The notes: a model not told the origin generated them from the sequence alone. A stretch of DNA of 54,854 bases from Cognatishimia sp. MH4019 (GCF_020177595.1 NZ_JAHTBL010000013.1:1-54854), one strand, 5' to 3'. Counted from the first letter of the stretch, positions 9,628 through 19,573 are shown. Numbers and translations: made by a program.

Positions 9628-11334
9628 ATGATGGTGCCCAACCTGACCCCGATCCCCGAGCTGTATGTCTCTTACGAGAGCGCCCAGAAAATGAAGGTCG
9701 AGGCCGCCGATCTGGTCAGCTGGGACCTGACCCCGCGCCAAATCTGCGACCTTGAATTGCTGATGAATGGTGGCTTCAACCCGCTTAAAGGGTTCCTGGG
9801 CGAAGAGGACTATAACAGCGTCGTCGACACGATGCGTCTGGCCGATGGTACGCTCTGGCCGATGCCGATCACGCTGGATGTCTCCGAAGATTTCGCCGCA
9901 TCGCTGGAAGACGGTCAGGACATCGCGCTACGCGATCAGGAAGGCGTCATCCTTGCGACAATGACGATCACCGACAATTGGGTGCCCAACAAATCTCACG
10001 AGGCCGAAAAAGTGTTCGGTGCGGATGACAGCGCCCATCCAGCGGTAAACTACCTGCACAACACCGCGGGCAAGGTCTATCTGGGTGGCCCGATCACCGG
10101 CATCCAACAGCCCGTGCATTACGATTTCCGCGCCCGCCGCGACACGCCCAACGAGCTGCGCGCCTATTTCCGCAAGCTGGGCTGGCGCCGCGTCGTGGCC
10201 TTCCAGACCCGCAACCCGCTGCACCGCGCGCATCAGGAACTGACTTTCCGCGCCGCGAAAGAGGCGCAGGCCAACCTGCTGATCCACCCGGTTGTCGGCA
10301 TGACGAAGCCCGGCGATATCGACCACTTCACCCGCGTGCGCTGCTACGAGGCCGTGCTGGATCAGTATCCACAAGCGACCACGTCTATGAGCCTGCTCAA
10401 CCTCGCCATGCGCATGGCTGGCCCGCGCGAAGCCGTCTGGCACGGCCTGATCCGCAAAAACCACGGCTGCACGCATTTTATCGTAGGCCGCGATCACGCT
10501 GGCCCCGGCAAAAACTCCGCAGGAGAAGATTTTTACGGCCCCTACGATGCGCAAGACCTCTTCAAAGAACATCAAGAGGAAATGGGCATCGAAATGGTCG
10601 ACTTTAAGCACATGGTTTATGTGCAGGACCGCGCCCAATACGAACCCGCCGACGAGATCGAAGAGGGCGTGACAGTGCTGAACATCTCCGGCACCGAACT
10701 ACGCCGTCGTCTATCCGAAGGGCTTGAGATCCCGGAATGGTTCTCCTTCCCCGCGGTGGTATCCGAGTTGCGCCGCACCCGCCCCCCACGTGCTCAACAA
10801 GGCTTCACCGTGTTTTTCACCGGCTTTTCCGGCTCTGGCAAATCCACCATCGCCAATGCGCTGATGGTCAAGCTGATGGAGATGGGCGGGCGTCCGGTGA
10901 CGCTGCTCGACGGCGATATCGTGCGTAAGAACCTCAGTTCCGAGCTTGGGTTCAGCAAGGAACACCGCGACCTGAACATCCGCCGCATCGGTTATGTCGC
11001 CTCGGAAATCACCAAGAACGGCGGCATCGCGATCTGCGCCCCCATCGCACCCTATGCCACGACCCGCCGCGCTGTCCGCGAGGATATCGAGCAGTTCGGC
11101 GCGTTCATCGAAGTGCATGTCGCCACTTCGATCGAGGAATGCGAGCGCCGCGACCGCAAAGGCCTCTACAAACTTGCGCGCGAAGGCAAGATCAAGGAAT
11201 TCACTGGCATCTCGGACCCTTACGATGTGCCGGAAAATCCGGAACTCAGCGTCGAGACAGAGAATGTCGATGTGGATAATTGCGCCCATCAGGTTCTGCT
11301 GAAACTCGAACAGATGGGTCTTGTGGCCGGTTAA
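9628..11334 (+). CDS. bifunctional sulfate adenylyltransferase / adenylylsulfate kinase
   Basis: A 568-aa fusion that activates sulfate: ATP + sulfate to APS, then APS to PAPS. The N-terminal ATP sulfurylase half has a PUA-like part and the catalytic QTRNPLHRAH (193-202), HPVVGMTKPGD and GRDHAGPGKNS (about 288-298). The C-terminal APS kinase half starts near residue 390 and has the P-loop GFSGSGKST (about 399-407) and the LDGDIVR and DLNIRRIG motifs. This single-chain Sat type differs from the CysDN GTPase form. It is flanked by terminators on both sides, so it is a monocistronic unit; other assimilation genes are not nearby. Confidence 0.94.
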   Translation: MMVPNLTPIPELYVSYESAQKMKVEAADLVSWDLTPRQICDLELLMNGGFNPLKGFLGEEDYNSVVDTMRLADGTLWPMPITLDVSEDFAASLEDGQDIALRDQEGVILATMTITDNWVPNKSHEAEKVFGADDSAHPAVNYLHNTAGKVYLGGPITGIQQPVHYDFRARRDTPNELRAYFRKLGWRRVVAFQTRNPLHRAHQELTFRAAKEAQANLLIHPVVGMTKPGDIDHFTRVRCYEAVLDQYPQATTSMSLLNLAMRMAGPREAVWHGLIRKNHGCTHFIVGRDHAGPGKNSAGEDFYGPYDAQDLFKEHQEEMGIEMVDFKHMVYVQDRAQYEPADEIEEGVTVLNISGTELRRRLSEGLEIPEWFSFPAVVSELRRTRPPRAQQGFTVFFTGFSGSGKSTIANALMVKLMEMGGRPVTLLDGDIVRKNLSSELGFSKEHRDLNIRRIGYVASEITKNGGIAICAPIAPYATTRRAVREDIEQFGAFIEVHVATSIEECERRDRKGLYKLAREGKIKEFTGISDPYDVPENPELSVETENVDVDNCAHQVLLKLEQMGLVAG

Positions 11335-11375
11335 GCGCCAGCCTTCGGCAAGAGTATTTAGACAAAGATGAAACA

Positions 11376-11414
11376 GGCGCGGACAGTTTAACTCAAATTG
11401 TCCGCGCCGTTTTC
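11376..11414. terminator. terminator between sat-apsK fusion and DUF1150 gene
   Basis: A perfect 10-bp stem GGCGCGGACA / TGTCCGCGCC with a 13-nt loop, followed by four Ts on the plus strand. It lies between convergent transcripts and could serve both. Confidence 0.8.
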
Positions 11415-11446
11415 GCTTTTTCTAAATATCCAAATCCGACGGGTGC

Positions 11447-11671
11447 CTAATGCACCGTCACTGGAACAAGATCGTTCTGGCGGGCCAAGCTGAAGGCCAG
11501 TTCTCGGCCGGCGACCAGCGCCAACTGCTCACCATCATCTTTGTGCACTGCGTAAAGCTGGGCTTCTTCTCCCACCTCTTCCTGCACGTCATCTGGCAGG
11601 TCTTCGAGGGCAACGGCTTTGACATAGACGATATTTGTCTCGCCTTTGGGGAACTCATATTTGCTGTTCAT
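11447..11671 (-). CDS. DUF1150 family protein
   Basis: A 74-aa acidic protein of the alphaproteobacterial DUF1150 family. It has a core IVYVKAVALEDLPDDV and a C-terminal part LALVAGRELAFSLARQND. Its start is 5 bp after the stop of the Hsp20 gene, so the two are co-transcribed; this pairing is common and suggests a role linked to protein quality control, though none is proven. Confidence 0.85.
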   Translation of the reverse strand: MNSKYEFPKGETNIVYVKAVALEDLPDDVQEEVGEEAQLYAVHKDDGEQLALVAGRELAFSLARQNDLVPVTVH

Positions 11672-11676
11672 GGCTC

Positions 11677-12090
11677 TTACCCCTTTTTAATCTTGATCTG
11701 GTGGACCACGCTTTCCGGCACGGATCGGTTCAGATCCACATGCAAGAGCCCGTTTTCCATGCTCGCCTCGGCAATCTCGACGCCTTCGGCCAGGACAAAG
11801 GCGCGCTGAAATTGACGCGCCGCGATGCCGCGATGCAAGAACACGCGGCCTTGGGTGTCGTCGCTTTGCCGACCGCGAACGACCAGTTGGCGGTCTTCCA
11901 AAGTGATCGACAAATCCTCTTCCGCAAAACCGGCCACAGCCAGCGTGATGCGAAAAGACGTCTCGGATGTCTGTTCAATATTATAGGGCGGGTAGCCATC
12001 ATTGCCAGATTTGGCAGTGCGTTCCACCAGCCGTTCCAGCTCATCGAACCCCAAAAGGAAGGGGTGCGTACTTAAAGTCAGTTTTGTCAT
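11677..12090 (-). CDS. Hsp20 family small heat-shock protein
   Basis: A 137-aa IbpA-type small heat-shock protein: short N-terminal arm (FDELERLVERTAKSGNDGYP), alpha-crystallin domain (about 35-125) and a C-terminal tail ending in IKIKKG. These ATP-independent holdases bind unfolding proteins. The ATG at 12090 is chosen because AGGA sits about 8 bp upstream; a GTG at 12096 is possible. The usual IxI/V anchoring motif at the tail may be represented by IKI. Confidence 0.9.
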   Translation of the reverse strand: MTKLTLSTHPFLLGFDELERLVERTAKSGNDGYPPYNIEQTSETSFRITLAVAGFAEEDLSITLEDRQLVVRGRQSDDTQGRVFLHRGIAARQFQRAFVLAEGVEIAEASMENGLLHVDLNRSVPESVVHQIKIKKG

Positions 12091-12247
12091 CAACACGTCC
12101 TATTCGGTAGCGACAGTGTGGGCATGGCCCCTTTTTGGCGACCAACATACGAAATATGGGCGTGAGAGAGACAATCTGCAAGACCAAGACCTTTGCGAAA
12201 CGCAGCAAATCCCTTATGTTAGGGCTTCTTTCAGAAGATGGATCACC

Positions 12248-12466
12248 ATGAACGCCTCGCCCGAGATGCAGCCAGAAGATGTGATGCGCGTAAAACTAGA
12301 GGTTTTGCGCCGCGAGCACCGTGATCTCGATGACGCGATCCACGCGCTTCAAGAGAAGGGCACGGCGGATATGCTGACGCTCAAACGCCTGAAAAAGCAA
12401 AAACTGTCGCTTAAGGACCGCATCGCGATGATTGAGGACCAGTTGACGCCGGATATCATTGCCTAA
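12248..12466 (+). CDS. DUF465 (YdcH-like) protein
   Basis: A 72-aa helical protein with the DUF465 pattern: a first helix ([17 protein letters not shown]), a turn, and a second helix with [15 protein letters not shown]. It probably folds as an antiparallel coiled coil. Function is unknown. It precedes purE by 47 bp on the same strand and may share its transcript. Confidence 0.82.
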   Translation: MNASPEMQPEDVMRVKLEVLRREHRDLDDAIHALQEKGTADMLTLKRLKKQKLSLKDRIAMIEDQLTPDIIA

Positions 12467-12513
12467 ATCCCTATGGGCGGCTACAGGATGCGCTCATTTT
12501 GAAGGATCGCTTC

Positions 12514-13002
12514 ATGGCAGAGACCACCGTTGGCATCATCATGGGCAGCCAGTCTGACTGGCCAACCATGAAAGCCGCCGCCGACATTCTGGATGAGCTT
12601 GGCGTGACCTATGAGAGCAAAATCGTCTCGGCACATCGCACCCCCGACAGATTGTGGAGTTACGGCAAAACCGCCGCCGAACGCGGTCTGAAAGTGATTA
12701 TTGCAGGCGCAGGCGGGGCCGCGCATTTGCCCGGAATGATGGCCTCGAAAACCCGTATCCCCGTTGTCGGTGTCCCTGTGCAGACCAAGGCGCTGTCCGG
12801 TGTGGATAGCCTGTATTCCATTGTTCAGATGCCCAAGGGTTTCCCCGTGGCCACCATGGCCATCGGCACCGCCGGGGCGGCCAATGCAGGCCTCATGGCC
12901 GCCGGCATTCTAGCCACCTCCGATCCTGCCCTTGCCCAGCGCCTTGACGCTTGGCGTGATGCCCTTTCGGCCTCTATCCCCGATGAGCCCGCCGATGACT
13001 AG
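12514..13002 (+). CDS. purE: 5-(carboxyamino)imidazole ribonucleotide mutase
   Basis: A 162-aa class I PurE that rearranges N5-CAIR to CAIR in purine synthesis. Motifs: GSQSDWPTM near residue 11, SAHRTPDRL around 40, and [12 protein letters not shown] around 70. The ATG at 12514 has GAAGGA 8-13 bases upstream; the upstream TTG lies within that ribosome binding site. Its stop overlaps the purK start by 8 bp. Confidence 0.96.
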   Translation: MAETTVGIIMGSQSDWPTMKAAADILDELGVTYESKIVSAHRTPDRLWSYGKTAAERGLKVIIAGAGGAAHLPGMMASKTRIPVVGVPVQTKALSGVDSLYSIVQMPKGFPVATMAIGTAGAANAGLMAAGILATSDPALAQRLDAWRDALSASIPDEPADD

Positions 13003-14050
13003 CCTGCCCCTTGGCGCGACAATTGGCATTCTGGGCGGGGGTCAGTTGGGCCGGATGCTGTCGGTCGCTGCAGCACGTCTGGGCTACAGAACCCACATTT
13101 TCGAACCTGACACAGCCCCCGCAGCCGATGTGGTGCACGCACTCACGACCGCCTCTTACGAGGATACAGCAGCCCTCACCGCCTTCGGCAAAGCGGTTGA
13201 TGTCATCACCTACGAGTTTGAAAACATTCCCACATCCGCGCTCGACACGCTCGAAGCGCTGGCGCCTATACAACCCAACCGCCGTGCTTTGGCCACATCC
13301 CAAGACAGGATCACCGAAAAGGATTTCCTGACCGGACTTGGCCTGAAAACAGCACCCTATGCCAATGTCGAAAGCGCCGCCGATCTGGACGCCGCCCTCG
13401 CTGAGCTTGGCACGCCCTCAATCCTCAAGACGCGCCGCTTTGGCTATGACGGCAAGGGCCAGCTGCGCCTGAAAGACGGCGACACGGGCGCGGCTTACGC
13501 GCAGATGAACGACGCCCCTTGCGTGCTGGAAGGCTTTATCGACTTCTCGCATGAGGTCTCGGTCATCGCCGCGCGCAACGCCGATGGTCAGGTGTCCTGC
13601 TTCGACCCCGGTGAGAACATCCACAAAGACGGCATCCTGCGCACCACAACCGTGCCAGCGCGGCTCAGCGCGTCGCAACGCACCGACGCTGTGCTGATGG
13701 CCGCGCAAATCCTCAATGCGCTGGATTATGTGGGGGTCATGGGGCTTGAGCTGTTCGTCACGCCCCAAGGCCTGATCGTGAACGAAATCGCGCCGCGGGT
13801 GCACAACTCCGGCCATTGGACGCAAAACGGCTGCGTCATCGACCAATTTGAGCAGCATATCCGTGCCATCACCGGTCTGCCCTTGGGCGACGGGCAGCGC
13901 TATGCGGATGTGGTGATGGAAAACCTGATCGGCGAGGATATGGACCGTTTGCCCGACCTGCTGAGTGCCGGAAACGCCGCACTACACCTTTATGGCAAGG
14001 CCGAGACGAAGCCAGGCCGCAAAATGGGTCATGTGAACAGGGTCAGCTGA
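12995..14050 (+). CDS. purK: 5-(carboxyamino)imidazole ribonucleotide synthase
   Basis: A 351-aa ATP-grasp enzyme making N5-CAIR from AIR, bicarbonate and ATP. It starts with the Rossmann-like [16 protein letters not shown] and has the ATP-grasp blocks around [12 protein letters not shown] and [14 protein letters not shown]. The ATG at 12995 overlaps the purE stop and fits homologues best; in-frame ATGs upstream lie inside purE. The tandem purEK arrangement shows coupled translation. Confidence 0.95.
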   Translation: MTSLPLGATIGILGGGQLGRMLSVAAARLGYRTHIFEPDTAPAADVVHALTTASYEDTAALTAFGKAVDVITYEFENIPTSALDTLEALAPIQPNRRALATSQDRITEKDFLTGLGLKTAPYANVESAADLDAALAELGTPSILKTRRFGYDGKGQLRLKDGDTGAAYAQMNDAPCVLEGFIDFSHEVSVIAARNADGQVSCFDPGENIHKDGILRTTTVPARLSASQRTDAVLMAAQILNALDYVGVMGLELFVTPQGLIVNEIAPRVHNSGHWTQNGCVIDQFEQHIRAITGLPLGDGQRYADVVMENLIGEDMDRLPDLLSAGNAALHLYGKAETKPGRKMGHVNRVS

Positions 14051-14056
14051 CGCGCG

Positions 14057-14803
14057 TTACTCGGTGGCGGGCTCTTGAGGGCCGTTGAACACTTTTTGAA
14101 AGCTCTCCACCAGCGTCATGTCATGGTCAAACGCGCCGCGCTCAAGGAACGTCTTGGTTTGCGCGATCACCATTGGGTTGTTCATCAAAAATGTATGCGT
14201 CACCGGCAATACGATATGGTCGTCCATCCCCTCAACCCTGGTCGAACTGACCGACACTTTCCCATCATCCGGCCCGTCAATCATCGCGGAATAGACCGGG
14301 TTCAAGGACACATCGCCCGCGATCACACCCAGCTCATAGCGCGCCCGGCCCAACTGGTTCGGCACACTGTCCTCACCCGTTCCCAAGGCCAGACCTGCAG
14401 GTCCGTTCAGCCATTCGAAGGCAGGAATATCTGCGAACTCGTCAACCAGTTGCGAGCCTTGGTTGGGCGGGGCCAACATGACGACGCGCCCCATGTTCTC
14501 GGGCTGGTTGTCCCGCAACCAATACCGCACAAGGATGCCGCCCATCGAATGGGTGACGAAATGCACCCTGTCGCCCTCGCATTGTGAAACCGCGCGCGGC
14601 AACGTCTCTACCGTGAGGGTTTCGATCTCTTTCTCAGTTGAAGGGTAATCGGGCACCACCGTGCGGTAGCCAGCCTCGCGCAACGCGTTATTCATCACGA
14701 TGAAAGACGCGTCTGACCGGGCCAACCCATGCAGCAACACGACGCAGTCCGCCAAGGCGGGCAGCGGCATCAGCGCGAAGAAAAAGACAGCGATCCATTT
14801 CAT
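14057..14803 (-). CDS. secreted alpha/beta-hydrolase (lipase/esterase-like)
   Basis: A 248-aa protein with a signal peptide (1-18, cleavage after ALA). It has an oxyanion HGLARSD near residue 25 and the nucleophile elbow THSMGG with Ser86. The layout resembles periplasmic lipases/PGAP1-like hydrolases, with a short lid region and no extra domain. The substrate is unknown. It converges on purK with a 6-bp gap. The nearby A/T-rich stretch at 14805-14820 is its likely promoter area. Confidence 0.82.
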   Translation of the reverse strand: MKWIAVFFFALMPLPALADCVVLLHGLARSDASFIVMNNALREAGYRTVVPDYPSTEKEIETLTVETLPRAVSQCEGDRVHFVTHSMGGILVRYWLRDNQPENMGRVVMLAPPNQGSQLVDEFADIPAFEWLNGPAGLALGTGEDSVPNQLGRARYELGVIAGDVSLNPVYSAMIDGPDDGKVSVSSTRVEGMDDHIVLPVTHTFLMNNPMVIAQTKTFLERGAFDHDMTLVESFQKVFNGPQEPATE

Positions 14804-14884
14804 ATTTTATAAATAAGTGCATTACGGCGCTGCGCAAAGCCCCAAGCCCTTGTTCGACCCTACGTCGCAAGTCAAAGTGGCGCG

Positions 14885-15337
14885 ATGATACGACTCAAAT
14901 CTCCCCGAATTGCAGCTCGTGGCATCGTGCTGCACGAAAATCGTCTCCTATTGGTAAACGCTTATCCGGACGGTCAAAGTGATCTGTGGTGCGCGCCCGG
15001 CGGCGGGCAGGATCCGGGCACGTCCCTACCCGAAACGGCTGCACGCGAAATCCACGAGGAGACCGGATTGCATGTGACGGTTGGCACGATGTGTCTGGTG
15101 AACGAATTTCACGACCCCGCCAACGGCTTTCATCAGGTGGAGGTGTTCTTTCGCTGCACGGTCAATGACCCCAGGTTCGATCCCAGCTGGCGCGACCCCG
15201 AGGATATCGTGACCGAACGCGGCTGGTTTACCGCAGACGATATGGAGACGATCCGCTTCAAGCCCGACCGGCTGTTTGATCTGGCGTTTACCGATTTCAA
15301 ACCGCAATACGACCCGCTGGAAGAGATTGTGCGTTAG
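14885..15337 (+). CDS. NUDIX hydrolase
   Basis: A 150-aa NUDIX domain protein. The Nudix box runs from Gly40 to Leu62 with the metal-binding REIHEETGL core. The first conserved Glu of GX5E is Thr46 here, which is a tolerated variation in some subfamilies. Such enzymes hydrolyse nucleoside diphosphates linked to another group; the substrate cannot be assigned. Confidence 0.87.
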   Translation: MIRLKSPRIAARGIVLHENRLLLVNAYPDGQSDLWCAPGGGQDPGTSLPETAAREIHEETGLHVTVGTMCLVNEFHDPANGFHQVEVFFRCTVNDPRFDPSWRDPEDIVTERGWFTADDMETIRFKPDRLFDLAFTDFKPQYDPLEEIVR

Positions 15338-15422
15338 GCACATGCGACCCCGCCCCGGACCAATTGTTTGACCTGACTTTCCCGGTCCCCCACGGTCCAT
15401 CCAACATCAAACGGAGCCCATC

Positions 15423-16523
15423 ATGACCACAGGTTTCTACTGGAGCGAGCGGTGCTTCTGGCACGCGGGTGGCAACTACGCCTTCACCCTGCCCATCGGT
15501 GGCCATGTCCAGCCGTTGGCCGCAGGCGCGCTCCCCGAAAATCCCGAAACCAAGCGCAGGCTGAAGAACCTGCTCGACGTCACCGGGCTCATCAACGATC
15601 TGAGCGTTCACAGCGCACCGGAAGCCCCTACCGAAGACCTGCTCCGGGTCCATCCGCAAAGCTATCTCACTGAATTCAAAGTAATGTCTGATGCGGGCGG
15701 CGGTGAGCTGGGTCAGCGCACCCCCTTCGCCCAAGGCGGCTATGAACTGGCCGCGCAATCCGCAGGCCTTGCCGTCACTGCGCTGGAAAACGTGCTGAAC
15801 GGCACCCACAAAAACGCCTACGCGCTCTCGCGTCCGCCCGGACACCATTGCCGCCCCGACTTTCCCATGGGCTTCTGCCTGATGGCCAATCTCGCCATCG
15901 CCATCGAGGCCGCAAAAGCCACGCGCCCTGATCTGAAAGTCGCCGTCCTTGATTGGGACGTGCATCACGGCAACGGCACCGAAGAGATCTTCTATGACCG
16001 CCCCGACATCCTGACCATCTCGATCCATCAGGACCGCAATTACCCGATCGAAACGGGCGCCTTTGCCGACCGCGGTGCGGGGAAAGGCGACGGGACCAAT
16101 CTCAACATTCCGCTCCCTCCCGGCGCGGGGCATGTGGCCTATCTCGACGTGATGGAGCGGCTCGTCCTGCCCACTATCCGCGCCCATGCGCCCGATATCA
16201 TCGTCATCGCCTGCGGCTTTGATGCCGCCCCCGTGGACCCGCTGGGCCGGATGATGGCCACGGTCGAGACCTTCCGCACCATGACCCGCCAAGTCATGGC
16301 CTTGGCCGATGACATTTGCGAGGGCCGCCTGATGATGGCCCATGAAGGCGGCTATTCAGAGGTTTATGTGCCGTTTTGCGGCCATGCCGTTCTGCAAGAG
16401 ATGTCCGGCAGCACTATCGACGCGCCCGACCCGTGGGGCGATGCCTATATGCTTCGCCAGCCAGACGCGGCCTTTGATCGTTTCGTGGCCGATCAGGTCA
16501 CTGCGATGACAGAGGCGCTTTAG
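15423..16523 (+). CDS. class II histone deacetylase / acetylpolyamine amidohydrolase-like enzyme
   Basis: A 366-aa arginase/deacetylase-fold hydrolase. The active-site tandem histidines are in SRPPGHHCRP (about 138-147) and the zinc site in VLDWDVHHGNGT (about 175-186); the late GFDAAPVDPLG and HEGGYS motifs are also present. Bacterial class II HDAC-like proteins deacetylate small acetylated amines or lysine-type substrates rather than histones. The stop shares 4 bp with the convergent nuclease-fold gene. Confidence 0.9.
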   Translation: MTTGFYWSERCFWHAGGNYAFTLPIGGHVQPLAAGALPENPETKRRLKNLLDVTGLINDLSVHSAPEAPTEDLLRVHPQSYLTEFKVMSDAGGGELGQRTPFAQGGYELAAQSAGLAVTALENVLNGTHKNAYALSRPPGHHCRPDFPMGFCLMANLAIAIEAAKATRPDLKVAVLDWDVHHGNGTEEIFYDRPDILTISIHQDRNYPIETGAFADRGAGKGDGTNLNIPLPPGAGHVAYLDVMERLVLPTIRAHAPDIIVIACGFDAAPVDPLGRMMATVETFRTMTRQVMALADDICEGRLMMAHEGGYSEVYVPFCGHAVLQEMSGSTIDAPDPWGDAYMLRQPDAAFDRFVADQVTAMTEAL

Positions 16524-17428
16524 CGCAGCGTGAAATCTCCAAATACCGGGTAATGATCCGTGGGCCATTCGCCTTCGAACTGTTGCCGCAGCACGACCGG
16601 ATCGCCTTGCAGCGTGATGCCGCCCGTATGACCCAGATGATCAATCGCCCCGAACAGATTAATCCCGCGATTAAAGTGATAGGTCGCCCCGCGCACCGGC
16701 ACGAATTGCACACCAGCCTCTTCGATCAGACCAAGCGTGGCTGAGCCGCGCAAGGCGTTCAGATCGCCCAGCACGAACACCTCTTCACCCGCATTGATCC
16801 AAGGGGCGATCCGGTCGCGCACCAAAGCAGCCGACAAGCGCCGGTTGGAGCGGCTGCGATACTCGAAATGCACATTCACAACGCGGAAGATCGCTCCGCT
16901 CTGCAAATCGCGAAACTGCGCCCATGAGGCGAAAGCGGGCCATGATCCGTTGAATGTGCGCGAATAGATTTGATCGGGCGTTTCCGAGAAGAAGAACCAG
17001 CCCTGATCTTCCACCGCCAACCGATCCGCCCGGTACAGGATCGGTTGTGTGATCGGAAACCTGACCGGATCACCGACCGCTGCGGCCTGCAATGCCGGGT
17101 TCTGTGCCAGCAGGTGATCCAAAGTCAGGTTTTGCGTGGCCATGGAACCGCCCCCAAAACTCTCTGATTCCTGCAAAGCCAGCACATCGGCCCCGATCGC
17201 GGAAACGGCTGCAGCCATTGGCCCTTTGCGCCGCTCCCAATCAGCCACAGACCACGCACCGTCAGCCCGCGACAAGACGATGTAATGCACATTCAGCGTC
17301 GCGACCCGCAACGCGTTGTCGGACTTTTCGGGGACCACCCCTCGCCCCGAAAAACTCAGATGTGCCGCGCAGGCAAAAAGCGGGACCATCAGCGCGATCA
17401 GCAACAGGCCACGGAAAAGACGTTTCAT
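16520..17428 (-). CDS. endonuclease/exonuclease/phosphatase family lipoprotein
   Basis: A 302-aa EEP-fold protein with an N-terminal lipoprotein signal ending in LFAC (Cys19). Core motifs: VATLNVHYI, DVLALQESE with the metal-binding Glu, VVNVHFEYRS, LGDLNALRGS and a terminal DHYPVFGDF. It is probably a membrane-anchored, Mg-dependent phosphodiesterase or phosphatase of unknown substrate, facing the periplasm. Confidence 0.85.
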   Translation of the reverse strand: MKRLFRGLLLIALMVPLFACAAHLSFSGRGVVPEKSDNALRVATLNVHYIVLSRADGAWSVADWERRKGPMAAAVSAIGADVLALQESESFGGGSMATQNLTLDHLLAQNPALQAAAVGDPVRFPITQPILYRADRLAVEDQGWFFFSETPDQIYSRTFNGSWPAFASWAQFRDLQSGAIFRVVNVHFEYRSRSNRRLSAALVRDRIAPWINAGEEVFVLGDLNALRGSATLGLIEEAGVQFVPVRGATYHFNRGINLFGAIDHLGHTGGITLQGDPVVLRQQFEGEWPTDHYPVFGDFTLR

Positions 17429-17553
17429 AAGATCACTCTACGCCGCGCCTGCCCCTTGCGAAACCATCGCCGCGCACGTTTATGTGAAGCAACCCCTTGA
17501 AGCGGCGCGCGTCGTTTCCAAATGTAAATAGCCGTAACATAAAGCGAGACCGC

Positions 17554-18144
17554 ATGTCCGTATCCCCGCCCGAACGAAACGACGCCGCCATCGAGTTTCT
17601 CAAGTCGCGCCGGTCGCGTCCCGGCAAAACGCTGAGCACGCCCGTGCCAACGCGCGCCGAACTGAAAGAGCTTCTGACCATCGCCGCACGCACCCCCGAT
17701 CACGGCAAGCTGGAGCCTTGGCGCTTTATCGTTCTGGAACGCGCCGCACTCGAGCGCGTCGCAGCCCTAATCCCCCCTTTGGGCGCAAAGCACGGCATCC
17801 CAGAGGACAAGATCGCTGGCAATATGCTGCATTACGGATCAAGCCATTTGGCCGTTGCCGTGATCTCCTCTCCCAAGATTTCCGACAAGATCCCCGAGAT
17901 CGAGCAGGTCTATTCGGCGGGGGCTGTCTGCCTTGCGCTGCTCAACGCGGCACTTGCGGCCGGATGGGGGGCCAATTGGCTGTCAGGCTGGTCCTCGCAT
18001 TACCCGGAATTTGCCCGCGATGCCTTCAACCTGACCCCATCCGAGAAAATCGCCGGCATCATCCACATCGGCACCGCACCGCATACACCGCCCGACCGTC
18101 CGCGTCCTGATCTCGACCAAATCACAGAATGGGTGTCTGAATAA
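17554..18144 (+). CDS. nitroreductase family protein
   Basis: A 196-aa FMN-dependent nitroreductase of the YdjA-like small subgroup. It begins with AIEFLKSRRSR, then the FMN/phosphate-contacting ARTPDHGKLEPWRFIVL and later the GAVCLALLNAALAAGWGANW helix. It typically uses NAD(P)H to reduce nitro or quinone compounds in vitro; the physiological substrate is unknown. The ATG at 17554 is preferred over 17497 because the conserved region begins soon after. Its stop and the next ATG overlap by one base (TAATG). Confidence 0.87.
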   Translation: MSVSPPERNDAAIEFLKSRRSRPGKTLSTPVPTRAELKELLTIAARTPDHGKLEPWRFIVLERAALERVAALIPPLGAKHGIPEDKIAGNMLHYGSSHLAVAVISSPKISDKIPEIEQVYSAGAVCLALLNAALAAGWGANWLSGWSSHYPEFARDAFNLTPSEKIAGIIHIGTAPHTPPDRPRPDLDQITEWVSE

Positions 18145-18860
18145 TGTCCTCAATCTTAAAAGCTCTGAGCCAGTTGGGCGACCCGCGGTTCCGAAACGTC
18201 CTGCTCAAAGGCATCGGCCTGGCCATCGTCACGCTTTTCGCGATCTCGGCGGTGTTCTTGTGGGTCGTCGGTTGGATCGTGCCCGACAGTTTCACCTTGC
18301 CTTGGATCGGCACGATCACATGGATCGACAATGTGCTGAGCTGGACAGCCGTCCCCGTCGTGATCCTGATGTCAGCTTTCCTGATGGTGCCTGTCGCCTC
18401 GGCCATGACAGGTATTTTCCTGGATGACGTGGCCCAAGCGGTCGAAGACACACATTATCCTGGCCTGGGGCCCGCACGCAAAATGCCTATCGGCGAGATT
18501 ATCGGGGACACGCTGCGCTTTTTGGGCGTAATCGTGGGCGCAAACCTGATTGCACTGCTGTTTTATCTCTTCCTCACACCCTTTGCGCCGCTGATTTTCT
18601 GGGGCCTCAATGGCTTTTTGCTGGGCCGGGAATATTTTCAGATGGTCGCCATCCGTCGCCTGCCAAAAGCCGATGCAGACCGTATGCGCAAAGCCAATCT
18701 GGGCCGTATCTGGCTGACCGGCGGGCTTATGGCGATCCCGCTCTCGATCCCGATTGTGAATGTGCTGGTGCCGGTGTTAGGGGCCGCCGCATTCACTCAC
18801 TTGTTCCACTCACTTCCGGCGTCGACATCCGCTCGAACCAGTCCAGATCGCGCACTGTAA
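18144..18860 (+). CDS. EI24 domain membrane protein (CysZ-like)
   Basis: A 238-aa inner-membrane protein of the EI24/CysZ superfamily with about four to five hydrophobic segments (around residues 23-48, 65-90, 130-155, 195-215). CysZ proteins are sulfate transporters in enterobacteria, but EI24 proteins in alphaproteobacteria are not proven to be. Its translation couples to the nitroreductase. Its last 68 bp overlap the 3' end of the convergent DUF1467 gene. Confidence 0.82.
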   Translation: MSSILKALSQLGDPRFRNVLLKGIGLAIVTLFAISAVFLWVVGWIVPDSFTLPWIGTITWIDNVLSWTAVPVVILMSAFLMVPVASAMTGIFLDDVAQAVEDTHYPGLGPARKMPIGEIIGDTLRFLGVIVGANLIALLFYLFLTPFAPLIFWGLNGFLLGREYFQMVAIRRLPKADADRMRKANLGRIWLTGGLMAIPLSIPIVNVLVPVLGAAAFTHLFHSLPASTSARTSPDRAL

Positions 18861-19086
18861 TCACACCCGACAGGATCGTGCCTGCGATGATGACCCATAG
18901 CGGGAACGCGATCATCGTGGTCACTTTGACCCGCTTGCCCAACTGCGCATCCGCAGGCGCGCCTGCATGGGTGCCGGGCACGATTTCACCCACATCGCCT
19001 TGGGTTTTCAGCCGCAAGGGCAGCACGATAAAAAGCACCATGAACCAGATAACGGCAAACAGAACGATGGCGGATGTGATCGACAT
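18793..19086 (-). CDS. DUF1467 family membrane protein
   Basis: A 97-aa protein of the alphaproteobacterial DUF1467 family with two transmembrane helices (about 4-24 and 55-75) and between them the family motif VLPLRLKTQGDVGE. Function is unknown. Its C-terminal tail is encoded antisense to the EI24 3' end. The gene follows the methylmalonyl-CoA epimerase on the same strand after 82 bp that contain a dispersed repeat copy. Confidence 0.88.
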   Translation of the reverse strand: MSITSAIVLFAVIWFMVLFIVLPLRLKTQGDVGEIVPGTHAGAPADAQLGKRVKVTTMIAFPLWVIIAGTILSGVITVRDLDWFERMSTPEVSGTSE

Positions 19087-19168
19087 ATTGGCCCCTTTCG
19101 GGTGAGATGGCTGACCGCCGGAGCCTCCGGCGGGGATATTTCAAAAAAGCGAAAGCGGACGATCCGTG

Positions 19169-19573
19169 TTACACTTGTTCTAGCTCAACAAGGCAGCCGT
19201 TAAAGTCTTTCGGATGCAGAAACAGCACCGGTTTGCCATGGGCGCCGATCTTCGGCTCGCCAGAGCCGAGAACACGCGCGCCATCGGCTTTCAGCTTATC
19301 ACGGGCCACAAGAATATCATCGACCTCGTAGCAGATGTGGTGGATGCCGCCTGCGGGGTTCTTTTCAAGATACCCGGCAATGGGGCTGTTTTCACCCAAC
19401 GGATAGAGCAATTCGATCTTGGTGTTGGGCAGTTCGATGAAAATCACCGTGACACCGTGATCAGGCTCGTCCTGAGGCGCGCCGACATTGGCGCCCAGCG
19501 TGCCGCGATACTGGTTCGCGGCGGCCTCCAGATCGGGGACGGCAATGGCGACGTGGTTGAGGCGACCAATCAT
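19169..19573 (-). CDS. mce: methylmalonyl-CoA epimerase
   Basis: A 134-aa VOC-fold protein. It begins IGRLNHVAIAVPDLEAA, with a first metal-ligand His in NHVAIAV, and has IHHICYEVDD and the C-terminal NGCLVELEQV. It interconverts (2R)- and (2S)-methylmalonyl-CoA in propionyl-CoA use. The ATG at 19573 has AAGGAG at the right distance; the open frame to 19633 is not conserved. Confidence 0.9.
   Translation of the reverse strand: MIGRLNHVAIAVPDLEAAANQYRGTLGANVGAPQDEPDHGVTVIFIELPNTKIELLYPLGENSPIAGYLEKNPAGGIHHICYEVDDILVARDKLKADGARVLGSGEPKIGAHGKPVLFLHPKDFNGCLVELEQV

Noticed and set aside
15297-16343. Minus-strand frame of 348 codons opposite the HDAC-like gene
   Set aside because: Mirror of a well-supported sense gene, no motif, unusual His/Gly composition.
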